A stretch of 64,000 nucleotides of DNA from Rachycentron canadum (lineage: Eukaryota > Chordata > Actinopteri > Carangiformes > Rachycentridae), in contig CM076669.1 in the NCBI GenBank assembly GCA_038496675.1, positions 6,256,656 through 6,320,655 on the forward strand, written 5' to 3'. The stretch's first letter is position 1; every line of letters begins with the position of its first letter. The position numbers and the translations under genes were made by a program. This document shows positions 51,701 through 63,588 of the stretch, piece after piece. Under the pieces are notes generated by a model. The model did not search any database. It saw nothing but the letters and a program-made list of their open reading frames with translations, and was not told the origin of the DNA.

Positions 51701-54700
51701 ATGATTTTTTTTTTTTTTGTGTGTAATTCAGATTCCATTTTTTGATGACGTGGGTGCTGTCACTCTTCAGTATTTTGACTCCCTCTTCCAAAGGGACAAT
51801 CTACAGAAGTCTCAGTTCTACAAAGGCCTCCCCAAAGTCCTGCCCAAACTACCGAAGGTAAATGCTTGCAGATTTTGTGCTGCAAATGTGGTGGAATCAT
51901 AGGCACAAAGCTTCAGCTGTGTGTGCTCAAAAAGTCATAGGATACAGTAAATATAGATATTTTACAGATGTCAGTTTCATTTCAGTTTCCCACAAATTTA
52001 GCCCCTTCTTTAGTAACTGAGTGCACATATTACTGTCAAGCAATGCTCTGTGTTGCTTTGTGTATAAATTTCAACGCTATCTCTCACACATAGACTAGTT
52101 GTTATGACACAATTTCCAGTACTGTTTCACAGAAAAGGTGTTTTTGCATTGCTGGTGTTTTTTTTAAAAAAACTTGCTATTTTTGTTTCAGATTTTTAAC
52201 ATGCAGTATTACAGCTTGAAGTTGTCTTTAGTTGCTTCTTTAACTTATTCTTATTTCTACTGTCACAGAGAGTGGTTGTGTATCGAATCTTGCCGGCATT
52301 GACTTCCGAGTTTGTCAACCCGGACATGGTTCCCTTCGTGCTGCCCAACGTGCTGCTGATCGCTGAAGAGTGTACAAAGGAGGAGTATGTTCGTCTTATC
52401 TTGCCCGACCTGACACCTGTTTTCAAGCAGCAAGAGCCTATTCAGGTAGATACACATGAAGCACTTGTGCAATCAATCGCAAACACAACTGCTTATTCAA
52501 GAAACTGTACTGTAACAATTTAAGCATGTTTTGCTAATGCTTAAATTTGCTATATGTCCTCAGCTAATGTCCTGTATACTTTTTTAAAAAAAACACTTTT
52601 GGAAAGTAGTTTTTGCTTGTAAAAACTTTTGCATGGTGTTTTATCCTCTCTGGTAGTTGCGTGTTTGAGATTTTGCGAGTGAGATTAATCAGTGAAATGC
52701 AACCTCACTGAAGAGCATGCTCTGTTTGGGATCAGTCTGTTACTTAATGAACACTTTTCTTTCTCTGTATCTTTCCCTCCACGCCTGCTCAGGCTAGTAA
52801 TATGGTGAGTGGGCTCAGCTGTGAATATGCTAATGATACATCAGCTAGTATTTGTGTTGTGTTGTTGTTGTTGTTGTTGTTGTTACTAAAAGCTGTACTA
52901 AAGCCACCGTAATCACAGTCTCTGCTCACGTTCACCTATCACCATACTCATGAGTAGAAAACAGGATGCTGTTCGCTTGCTTTTGACTCTTGTTTTCCTA
53001 ACTGGGTCCCTGTGCTGTGCAGATCCTGCTGATCTTCCTTCAAAAGATGGAGCTGCTACTGACCAAGACACCAGCAGAGGACATTAAGAACAGTGTGTTG
53101 CCTATGGTCTACAGAGCTCTGGAAGCCCCTTCTGTACAGATCCAGGTACAGCTGCTCAATATTAAGTTAATACAGTCAGTTGTAAATCTTGGAAACCAGA
53201 AAGGTGACCACCAGATCAACTTTAGATGCTGCCAAAATTATCCAGTGCAAGTTATCATCACCATCAAAAATAAGTCATGACTGAAGGAGCTGCTTCATGC
53301 TTGACTGAAAAAAATGTGTACGCTTGTTTTATACTTCACCTGTTTAATGTACAAATATTGAAAATAGTTGCCAGTTTTAACTTTTTTATTTTTAGCATTC
53401 CTCTTGGATTTTTCACATTTCACTTTTTCTGTCACCTGCTGGTACTCATCGTCTCCTTTTTAGTGTTATCTTGAGAGAACAGTAACGATGGGTGCTCTGT
53501 TTGGCATCATAAAAATATCATATTTCATCACATCTTATCTGTGGCCGAGCAGGAGCTGTGCCTGAACATCATCCCAACATTTGCCAACCTGATAGAGTAC
53601 CCGTCCATGAAGAACTCCCTCATCCCTCGGATTAAATCAGCCTGCCTACAGACCTCCTCACTAGCTGTGAGTCTTTATTACTTATTTTCTGTTTGTATCT
53701 TGAAAGCTCTCTGCCTCTACAAAAACTATTCTTTTTTTAGCTATTTATAAGGTTGTTATACTCTTGCTTTCAGCGCTGCCCACAACAAAGTGTCTGAATG
53801 TAACACTCAGAATGTTACTTCATTTAAACTGTATTTTGTAAATGCATCATCCTTTGCTGCTGTAGGTACGAGTGAACTCTCTGGTGTGTTTGGGGAAGAT
53901 TTTGGAATATCTAGACAAGTGGTTTGTCATTGATGAGATCCTGCCCTTCCTACAGCAGATCCCCTCTAGAGAACCAGCAGTACTCATGGGCATTCTGGGT
54001 AAATTCTATACTCTGCCTCTTAAGAAGTTGAGTAACCTGTGTTTTGCTTAATGATGGGTAATTTAACTTCCCTTTTCCTCACTTTAGGAATCTATAAATG
54101 CACCTTCGCTCACAAGAAGCTTGGCATTCCTAAAGAGCACCTAGCCACCAAGAGCCTGCCCCACCTTGTCTCTCTTAGTATAGACAGCAACCTCAACCTG
54201 AATCAGGTACTACACAGTCGACACACCTTTTTCAATTAGGTTTACCAGCAAATCTGTGAAAAACACATCTTATTTTCTTCACTTTTTTTATGGCTCAGTA
54301 GGCTCAAGGTTGTCCATCCCTGAAGTCAATAGCTTAGTAAGGCCTTGTAAGAATTCCTTCAAATTTGACAAATGAATGTTCAGTGAAAGGATAAACTGAT
54401 TTGGTGATCAAAGGTCAGAGGTCACTGTGATGTTTTTGGCCTCTTGAACAAGACATCTTAAGACTGATTGAGGGAATTTCTTCTAATAGAATAAAATAAA
54501 CTGTAAAGTGATGAGATCTTATATCCAAATGGTCAAAGGTCAACTTCACTGTGACTTGATTATGTTCTGCGAAAATTCTTCTGGCCATTATTCAATGTTG
54601 TAAATCAAGAAGGGGAGATTGTGACCATATTTCCTGTAACTTTTTTTTTTTGTGGTAAATGTATTTTGCTTAATACTATTCATGTTCCCTCTGATTTTAT

Positions 54701-56316
54701 TTTATCTGATACATTCAGTTTAACTCTTTCATGGTGGTTATACGGGACATGCTGGGTCGCATGGAGGCTGAACACAAGACCAAGCTGGAGCAGCTGCACA
54801 TCATGCAGGAGCAGCAGAGGTATTTTTTACCCTTTACTGCAGAGTCTCACTATGATTAATCAAATATACATAAATATTTTTGGTAATTTTTAATACAAAT
54901 TAGATGAGATGTCCAGGATAATTGGATCTGTAATAAAAAGCAATAAACAGTCACTACTGGTCTCATGAATATGATAATGGTATCGCTAACCAGGCTTGTG
55001 TAAACACCTCTACTTCGTCCTTCTGCTTTCTGATTTTTATTCATTGTCGTCTCTTCTAACAGGAGTATAAACATTTCAAACCCAGGGAACCAATCAGAAG
55101 AGACAAAGAGCCCACCAAGCTCTGGCAACCAGGTGAGAGGCTGATCTCATGTCAACTAAGTAACAGATGAGATCTTGTTGTTACAGAAATATTTCTACTT
55201 TAAAAAACCGTAATAGGCTGATAATGTTAGCCTCTTTGTGCTGCATTGCTTCCATTTTCTATCAATATTTTTTGCTTTCAGATTGACGATATCTTCAGCA
55301 GCACAGGGGTTAATGGGAAAGAGAATGGATCAGCAGCAGCAGCCTCACAGCCTAATAGAGTATGAAAATGGTTTCACACTTCATTAACACAAAATTTCAC
55401 CTTTGCTTATTTAGCATGTAGTCCAGTCTGGTCATGCTCTCTCTCTTTCTCTCCAGATGTCTCTGACTCTTGAGGAGAAACAGCGATTGGCGAAGGAGCA
55501 GGAGCAGGCCGCCAAACTGAGGAGCCAGCAGCCGTTAGCACCACAGACTATCAAACCAGCTACCACCACCAACTCGCAGGTAATGACTGCATGCTTCAGC
55601 AATACCAACACCAATAGTACTCGTTGTCATCCTCATAACACTAAAGACATGTGAGGCTAAATCTCCCCCATTTAATATTGCAGACTAAGGATCTGACCAG
55701 CAGCCTTCTCAACAACATGACGTCGCTAAACAGCATGTCCTTGGCCAACACAGCACGACCAGCCCCAGTGCAGGGCTCTACCATCTCTGCCTTCCCCTCC
55801 TCCAGCCCCATGGTTGGCTCCATGGGTGCCCCTGTCTCTAATGGCTTCAACCCACCTATGGGCTTCCACACAGGAGGCATAGGGATGGGCATGCGGCCCA
55901 CAGGCCCTGGCCTATATGGCGGCATGGCCACCACCACCAGCACCCCGAACTTCGGAGCGCTCACACAGAATCAGGCATCCATTGGGCAGACAAATAAAGC
56001 CCCCGACCTGTCAGCCCTGGACAATCTTTTCACATCCAGCAAGCCCAAAGTCACCCTCAACCAAATGGGTCCCACAGCCACACCTGGACCCAACACCCCT
56101 TGGCTCAATCAGTTTGGTTCAGCCCAGAACGCTCAGACTCAGATGCAGGGTGCAACAGTAGGTATGGGAGGGGTCCCAAGTGGGTTTGGGATGCAAGCAA
56201 ACCCTTTTTTCAGCCCACAGAACTTTTCTCAACCTGCTGCTGCCCCTAGCATGAACCAAAGTGGAATTAAACATAGTGCATCTGTCAACAATGATCTGAA
56301 AGACTTATTTGGCTAA
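48779..56316 (+). CDS. scyl2: scyl2, SCY1-like pseudokinase 2 (CVAK104)
   Basis: Clathrin-coat-associated pseudokinase acting in trans-Golgi/endosome traffic. Exons: 48779-48955, 49118-49275, 49656-49800, 50641-50790, 50915-51136, 51485-51601, 51732-51857, 52269-52445, 52793-52804 (microexon), 53023-53145, 53553-53666, 53866-53998, 54088-54206, 54719-54819, 55063-55132, 55282-55359, 55457-55579, 55684-56316. They join in frame to 925 aa (human about 929). The kinase-like domain is at residues ~32-327. It has VAVFVFDKK at the lysine strand, HGN (176-178) in place of HRD, and GFDFS (196-200) in place of DFG, as in the family. HEAT-type repeats follow (KVLPKLPKRV, LPNVLLIAEECTKEEYV, SLVCLGKILEYLDKW). 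A basic/acidic coiled stretch SLTLEEKQRLAKEQEQA leads to a Gly/Met/Asn/Pro-rich tail with NPFF and terminal DLFG, likely adaptor and EH-domain motifs. Confidence 0.97.
52793..52804 (+). CDS. scyl2: scyl2 12-nt microexon
   Basis: GCTAGTAATATG (Ala-Ser-Asn-Met) sits between a CTGCTCAG acceptor and a GTGAGT donor, in phase 0. It links PIQ of the exon ending at 52445 to ILLIFLQKM of the exon starting at 53023. Skipping also keeps frame, so it is probably alternatively spliced. It lies in the HEAT-repeat region. Confidence 0.75.
52858..52884 (+). repeat. (GTT)n short repeat
   Basis: A TTG/GTT trinucleotide run about 55 nt downstream of the scyl2 microexon donor, so UUG-rich in the transcript. Confidence 0.9.
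54284..54640. mobile_element. Diverged interspersed repeat in scyl2 intron
   Basis: Contains GGTGATCAAAGGTCAGAGGTC and GGTCAAAGGTCAACTTCACTG, the spacing and motifs of a common fish interspersed repeat built on GGTCAAAGGTCA blocks. Old and without clear ends. The duplicated GGTCAAAGGTCA resembles a DR1 nuclear-receptor element, but as a repeat property this says little about function here. Confidence 0.45.
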
Positions 56317-57678
56317 TTGTAGGTGAAAAGATTCCAGGTGAAATATATTCTTTTAATAACGTTGGACAGAAAAGCCTTGAAATCTCACAGAACAAGACAC
56401 TGATTGAATGTGAAGATTTAAAGTCCTCTCGAGGATGTTGCAGTCTGTGTTTTTAATCTGACCTGGTTTAAATTCAGAATCTTGCTCACTTTCGCCGGCA
56501 CATCAGCCTGCACATGAATTCCATTTCTACTTGACCAGAAGGACAAAAAGCTTGGGGTGGGAACAACTTCTTCTATGCTGTGTTCTTTAAATGCTGGGGG
56601 GTTTCCTACTGTTTTGTACTTGACATTCTTGGGAGTCCAAATGTCATGGGTTGAGATGAGTCCCAACTCAGTTTATTCAGGAAGGTTTTGTGTTCACGTC
56701 ATGAATGACTGAGTGGATTGAGTGTATTTCACTTCCTGAACAAGTTGCACCACCCTCCAGCATTGGCAGAAAAAGCGGAGGGTTAAAAATGGCTTCCATG
56801 CCACACATCTGCTCAGTTTCAGGCTTTCTGTACTTTTATTGTTCCTCCAGACTATTTTAGGATTTGCTGCATGTCTAAAGTGATCAGAGGGTTGGCTTAA
56901 AAACAAATACTGCATACAACAAAATGTCTGAGCCTGGGGGGGGGGGGGGGGAGCTGAACTGTAGCATTGACAAGCCTGCAGTCATTGATCTGCATCCAGG
57001 AGGCTCTGCTGTGGAGACAACCTGAAAGGGGGTGTAGAAAGCTGACAGCCTAGCAGTTGCAGTTTTAGTGGGGCAAACGGAGTAACCCCTCTGCAGCCTG
57101 TCTCCATGGTAACTGTTTCGCTGCGGAACACACATCGGACCTATGATCTAGTCTGGTCTTCAGTCTTTCCCATTCAGTCTCATTCTATGTGGGTTAAGTG
57201 CTACCTTTATTTATTTTTTTTTTCCAATCGCTTAATTTGATGTTTAAAAGAGAGGAGTTAGCTTTGTCTGGTCATGTTGCTGAGAACCATTTCACCTCCT
57301 TTACTAACAAAAGAACACGATCAGTTTCTGGAAATGCAGTATGAATGACTCGGGTCTGATGCCGGGTTAGGATGTGTGGCTTTTACACCAGTGTCCTTTT
57401 AACAAGATGCTACTGCTGAAAGCAATTGGAAAAAAGGACCATTTGCGCTGCTTAGGCTATTGTGCCTTACATGGGTACATGTGTAAAACTAGACAGACAG
57501 CACTCATCTGTTACTCAAGTATTAATATTTTCCCTCTTAATCAGCTGTCTGGCATTTGCTTCTCAAATTACTTGCTTTATTGCATGTTATTGAACTTGAC
57601 CACTTCTCTATTGATTCCTAATTATTCCAGTGACCAATGATGTTTTATTTCACACATCCAGCTGGATTTGCTCTGATG

Positions 57679-57717
<39 letters not shown>

Positions 57718-58800
57718 TTGAAAGGAGCTCCAAATCCTCCAGTGTACCATTTCTGTTGATCAATTTGTACAGTGAAGGAGACATCACTATATATTTTGAT
57801 TTCAGCACTAGCCAGCTGTTAGCTGTGCTGGTGACATGATATGAAGTGTAAATATATAGTTGTTTAAAAAGCTATTGCTCTGTGAGGACATTGGCATTTT
57901 TATGTTCTTGTGATAATGGTTAAGAGGCCTTAGATGAGTTGTGTGCAATAATCCATATTGGTTGCTGAGGGTACATATCGATCGGCTTAACCAGCTGTTT
58001 TTACCTTCATCTCTACTGACCTACAATAACTTCAGAGGTCTGATTTTCTAAACTGTTAAACATTTCTGTGTACTCATTCAAAATCTTACATTTTTTGAAG
58101 GAAATTACATTTTAGGTTTTTTTTTGGGTGCACCTTGGTCCCACGTTTCTGCTGACAATGATTGTTAACATGCTGATGTGTAATGTCTTTTACTGGAGTA
58201 ACTTTTCTGTAATGCCACCCATGGGGAGCTTTCTCTCCAGCCACATGACAATGTTAACACGCTTGTGAATTTGGCTCTTCAGGTTCTGTTCATTTCTTCA
58301 TTTTTGTCATGAGTCTACAAATGTCTGGATCGTCTTCATCTGTAGATCGACATTTACTCTGTGGCTGTTTCGATTTAATCACAAAGTGGGATGTGATCTT
58401 TGGAGCGTGTGTTGCATATTCTGGCAGAACCCCAAAGCAGAAAACTAAATCTTATTCTTCTACAAGATTGTTTGTATACTACTGCTGTCATATGTGTAGT
58501 GTGGCCCGTGTTTTATGTGTTTAGGTGCTGGTTTCTGAGGTGGTTCAAATCTGTACATATAAAAGGAAAGTACACAATCTAATACTCTGAAAGCATGGTC
58601 ATTATTTGTTCAGTGACTTTCAAACACTCAAGACACTTGAGTGCAATTAACCTTAATTTAGAAATGAGCCAAAGTTTCCTTATTAGAAGGTATTATTAAG
58701 GAACATTTTAAGTATTTACAGGCACAATTTAATCAGCAGCATCACGACAGTTACATGCTCTTTGGTTTTAGGTTAAGGTATCTTGTCAAAAGGTAATAAA
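56317..58800 (+). other. scyl2: scyl2 3' UTR with poly(A) signal
   Basis: About 2.5 kb without coding features, ending at AATAAA (58795-58800). It contains a 16-nt G run (56936-56951) and a ~30-nt T run at about 57681-57710. The end lies only 100 bp from the stop codon of the convergent WWE gene. Confidence 0.65.
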
Positions 58801-58899
58801 GTGCCCTGATCACAGAATTCAAAGAGAATTTAGGTTTTGCTAATGCAAAAAATAAGGCAGTTTGAGAGAGACACTGTAAAACATCCCAGTGTCCAAATC

Positions 58900-60035
58900 C
58901 TACTGGTTAACCCGTCGCATGGATCTGGTGGTGCATGTGGACATGTTTCTCTGGGTCATAGCTGCAAAAGACATGAGAAGTCATTAGAACCCTTAGATAT
59001 ACAGAATATGATTAGCTCTTGTTTTGACATCAAAATCTCGACAATCTGACATTTTTAAATTAGACGCAAGTGTTGATATCCGTGTTTACAGCTCACCTGA
59101 GAAGTTCAGCTCATAGCTGAAGTTCTTGGTGGTGAACATCATCGTGCCTGATGGGTCCTGTTGGTACTGGAGCTCAATGTCCTGACTGGAAATGCTGCAG
59201 TGACCATATCCCTGCATGTCAGAGAGCAACAGCAAGGAAGTGCACGTGAGAAATGTCATGTTTAAGTCTGGTTAGTTCACCAAATGCCTTATCAGTTAAT
59301 GATATTGTTTGTCTGGCAGGGCAGGTGGCACCATAGCTTCAGCCTTGGTTGACTTTAATGTTTAGTTTAAAAAAAAAAAAAAAAATAGCTGCTTATGTGG
59401 CACTTGAGTCATTTTATACATCTAATTTACTGATATGTTGCAGAAATGTTTGTCTCACGTTGGAGTAGTCTTTCCATATTCCACCAATATCTTGGAACTG
59501 CCATCGTGGTGTCGTGCTGAAGCCAAAAAGAAGTTGAAAAACATTTACAGTAGCAAACAGATTTTACAAATACACTTTACAGTCTAAGGAACTGAGCTGG
59601 CCTATGCAGATTAGGTGCATAGCTGACAGTTAATACAATACTTCGTATTAGAGCTCAATATATGCATATCAATACAACCATAACACCTTAAATTGCTAAT
59701 CACGGGATTTGAGAGATATTTAATTTGTAAAACAAAGGGTAAGTAATAAACCCATTAAATTGTACTTAGTTAAGAACTTGATTTAAGGATAGTTTAAGGG
59801 GTGTGGTTTATGCCCTTTTATATTAAGACAAATAAGGAATATCTTGCTACCGGTTAAGGTGTCTGGCATGTTTTCAGGGGTATTAAGGATGTGTTTTATT
59901 GTCAGGGGCTCTGGTTTCATGACAAAAAATGTTTCTCCTGACCTGCTGCTTTGTTGGCTGGGATTCATGTTGGAGTTAAAAGTCCTCCTCACTGCCCTTG
60001 TAGTCCCGATTTGGTTATTGGTTTGACACATTTCT

Positions 60036-60072
<37 letters not shown>

Positions 60073-63000
60073 GAGAATATTTGTCAAGTAAAACTGTTAG
60101 CTTCCATAAAAGTATTGATTTGATTGAAGTGGATGAGTGTGCATATGTGTGCATGTTACTTGAAAAATCCAGCGTGTACGAATATCTTTTGATCTTGAAG
60201 TGTAGCTGGCCCACAGGGTTCAGCTGGTATTGTGCCTCGATGGCTGTGCTGTCAAATGAACATATCTACACCCAAACACAAACAAATCTATTTAAGAGAG
60301 GAATACATACTGTCCCTGAGGTGCAGACAGAGACCCTGTGAGCTGGCTGAAACCAGCTGTAAACATTAATACTGAATTCATTAGACAGAATTTATCGCCT
60401 TAGAAATATTTTTCAATTTGACCACCAGATGCCACTGTGGACTGACATTATTTACAAGGAAAAAAAAATTAGGTGAAATATCTTTATAAGACATACTATA
60501 CATAAGTTAAAATCAGTTCTAAGAGTAAAATGAAAACCATCCGTATAAATATTTTTGGCAGATTTAATTTATAAACATCTGCTCCGACTACTTAAAACTG
60601 TTGGATGTCCTACTTACATGTGCTTGGTATTCTATCCATTCCCACTCATTCCCCATGAATTCCCACTTGTAGCCTCCATCAGTGAGCTGGGAGGAGGACG
60701 CATGGGGCAGGACTGAGGCGATGTAAAGGCTGCAGAGACATGAAGACACTGTCACACATGTTCAAACCGACACATAGTGGGGCTTTTAAGGGGTTTCTCT
60801 GCAGCAAGGCTCCATGAGGGCTCAATTTCCTCACTGTGGGCTATTCATCTCCACCCTATACACCGACTTTAAATTCTGTTCGCTAAGGCAGGGATTGGGA
60901 TGCACAACATGCAAAGATGTGATGCAGGAAAGATATTTTTAGACTCCTCTCACCTCCCAGTGCTTGAAGGGAATTTTGGTCGCCTGCGTACTTTCCTGCT
61001 CAAGCCTGTGATGCAGTTTGTCTGGGTCATGTCTGCAGAGTAAAACGCCATCAGTTCGCTCAGTAAATACACATCTATTAAAAGTAACTAGTGCGTGCAA
61101 GCAACTAGATATTTAAAAAAAAAAAACAAAACAAAACAAAAAACACACACACTGGAGAAGTCTAGTCTGTAGCTGGTAGAGCCCACTGTGAAGGTGAAGT
61201 TTCCCTGAGGGTTGCAGGCGAACTGACGCTCAACATCTTGACTGCTGATGGATGAAGACAACATGCTGGAGCCCTGAAGAAGAGGAGGAAGGGGAAGATG
61301 ATGTCCAAACCTAGAACATCAAATGGAACTAAGGCTTCATGCTAAACACTGTCCTCACCTGGGATCCATATTCACGCCACAGATGGTCATCTCTGAAGTA
61401 CCAACCCACATCCTCCGTTTGGCCCTGAGCTATGAAGCTTTGTCTCCGAACCTTGAAAAGTGTGTTCCGAGTCTGCAACTTGTCAAAGTCAATAAACACC
61501 TGCCTGTGAAGAAACAAGACAGTTTTAGTAATTGAATACTGCCTATTCGATCAATACTAGTCATTTTGATTTGAAGTCATCAACACAAAACTCATCCATA
61601 CATCCATGTTATTTCAGAACTTTGTGTCACCATTTTTATTCACAAGGGTCAATTTAAGTCCTTTAATGGTCTCTGTAACAAATGTTTAATACTGAGTAAT
61701 GGCACAGACACTTAGCAGGTTTATCAGTGTCTCATCAACCAAGCCTGAAGTGCAACTTTACAATCAAATATTTCCAGATTATACTTCCCAAATATAACAG
61801 CTGAACTTTAAAGCAATTTCTCTCAATGTTTTTAAAAAAAAAAACAAAAAAAAAAAAAACCCATCAACACATCACTGACCCATGTTGAGTGTTGATGGAG
61901 ATTCCTTTAGCTCCAGGTTGACAGTAATGCAACTCAATCACATGGTCATTATCAACTTTGAGCCACTGGCGTCCATCTGAAAGCTGCCATTCATAATGTT
62001 TCCCACTGACTGTAAAACACAGGAATATATTGACGTCAATGCTGAAAAAATTCCAAATACACCTGTAAACCAGTTTTTCCAGTTAGTCTTTGACACTGTT
62101 CCTTTCTTTACAACATACGGGTGCAGGGGGAAATATTTACTTTAACCCAGGTGCTTTCTGGCCTTTGTTGAATTTACTTGCATCATGAAAAACAAGTGGC
62201 AAGTTAAATATGTTTTCCATACATTGTACAGGAACCTTTTCTGGGCAGATAAAGACAGTATGTACATCCTGTCCTATGAGATTCAACCACCACCTGGGCT
62301 TCAGTGATAAAATAAAGTAAATGAGTAAACCAGCCTTATTTTCAAGCTACTGACTCTGCTCCAACACATTTAAATTATCACATACAGTTTAAATATACAG
62401 TACTGCACAGAAGTATTAACAATTTTTCCAAAAATGGAAGTGTTAATTAGTTTATTTCTGCAGTGAACAAACATAAATCAAAAATCAATATTTGGTGTGA
62501 TCACCCTTTGCCTTCAAAACAGCATCAATTCTTCTAGGTACACTTTCAGTTTTTGAAGGGAACTCGGCTGGTCGGTTGTTCCAAACATCTTGGAGAACTA
62601 ACCACAGATCCTCTTTGGACGTAGGCTTCCTCAAATCTTTCTGTCTCTTCACGCAATCTCAGACAGACTCAGTGATGTTGAGATCAGAGCTTGAACAGCA
62701 CATCTTGAAACCCCAGTCTGCTTTGTGTGGGAGAGGCCGTGCTGCTCCTCACCCAGTTTTAAGCCTCCTCCACAGCTGTTTCTGTTTCAGTTAATGGCTG
62801 TTTCAGCCTGCATGTGAACTTGATCATTAGCACCTGTTTGGAATAACTGGTTGATCAAATACTTGACTATAATCTGACAAAATCCCTGAATTTGTGCAAG
62901 TGTACCTATAAGAATTGATGCTGGTTTGAAAGCAAAGGGTAGTAACACCAAATATTGATTTGATGTAAATTTGTCTTTTCTTTTCTCACTTTTTCTTTGC

Positions 63001-63584
63001 TCACTAAAATAAACAATTATTTATATTTTTCAAGGCATTCTTATTTTACAGCATTTTTTCACACTTGCCTAAAACTTTTGCACAATACTGTATATATTTA
63101 AAAAAACAAAAAAAAACCCCAAACATATACACAATAAAAAAGACTGATGGAGAATTCATTTGTTTAAACTTATAAAACCCTTCCAGGACATATACTTTTC
63201 AGAGAAATGTAATTGTTCACTGAACCAATCTTTCAATTAATTGTAAGTCGCTGAGGAAAAGAGGCAGTCAGCTAAAAGGTTCAAACTCTGACCTGCATGT
63301 TAAAGAACAAAAGTCAAAGAGCAGAAATGTACATTTTAATTGTCACACGGACCTGGATACTCCCGCAAACACAGCTCCTCTTCATCTTCCTGTAAGTCAC
63401 GAATACAAACAGATTTTCAGAGAAATCTTTTTCTATATATAAAAGAAATAAAACACCGATTTGACTGATGTGAACTTACACTGTTCTGAAGAAAATTCAC
63501 TGTAATAACAAGAAAATGACAAACTCAACCAGGGTAAACAGAAAAAAAATTAGGAATTTACAGTTTAAAAACCATCTACTTACT
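58900..63584 (-). CDS. Four-WWE-domain protein, interferon-responsive (PARP12/ZAP-like without catalytic domain)
   Basis: WWE domains read ADP-ribose or iso-ADP-ribose and in vertebrates occur in PARP11/12/14, ZC3HAV1 and Deltex proteins. Exons: 63584 (one base), 63499-63480, 63389-63353, 62009-61880, 61503-61359, 61273-61153, 61032-60954, 60729-60618, 60265-60160, 60033-59943, 59516-59459, 59211-59097, 58961-58900. They join in frame to 358 aa ending in TAG. The ATG is split A/TG across the first intron. Four WWE units lie at about residues 22-85, 96-170, 197-268 and 284-357. Units show paired Trp (HYEWQ, WYFRDDHLWREY, YKWEFMGNEWEW, WQFQDIGGIWKDY), an IE.QY/VERQF strand, and an end motif F..M.Q.N....R..RR (NMTQTN, KMCQTN, AMTQRN). 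No zinc finger, macrodomain or PARP catalytic domain is present. I do not recognise a named orthologue. Confidence 0.85.
60039..60071. repeat. Poly-A run at a WWE-gene acceptor
   Basis: A 33-nt A run on the plus strand, so a long U tract directly in front of the acceptor of exon 60033-59943. It serves as an extreme polypyrimidine tract. Confidence 0.9.
62398..63090. mobile_element. Non-autonomous Tc1/mariner-like element (MITE)
   Basis: The left end CAGTACTGCACAGAAGTATT and the right end, read inverted, CAGTATTGTGCAAAAGTTTT form matching terminal repeats flanked by TA, the mariner target duplication (62396-62397 and 63091-63092). The ~693-bp interior has CACCCTTTGCCTTCAAAACA and AACATCTTGGAGAACTAACC, sequences I know from a common fish family. 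It has no intact transposase. Inserted in intron 3 of the WWE gene. Confidence 0.75.
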
Positions 63585-63588
63585 TGTC

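Noticed and set aside
62576..62794. 72-aa plus-strand open frame that could be a transposase piece
   Set aside because: Lies inside the non-autonomous mariner-like element and shows no DDE transposase motif.
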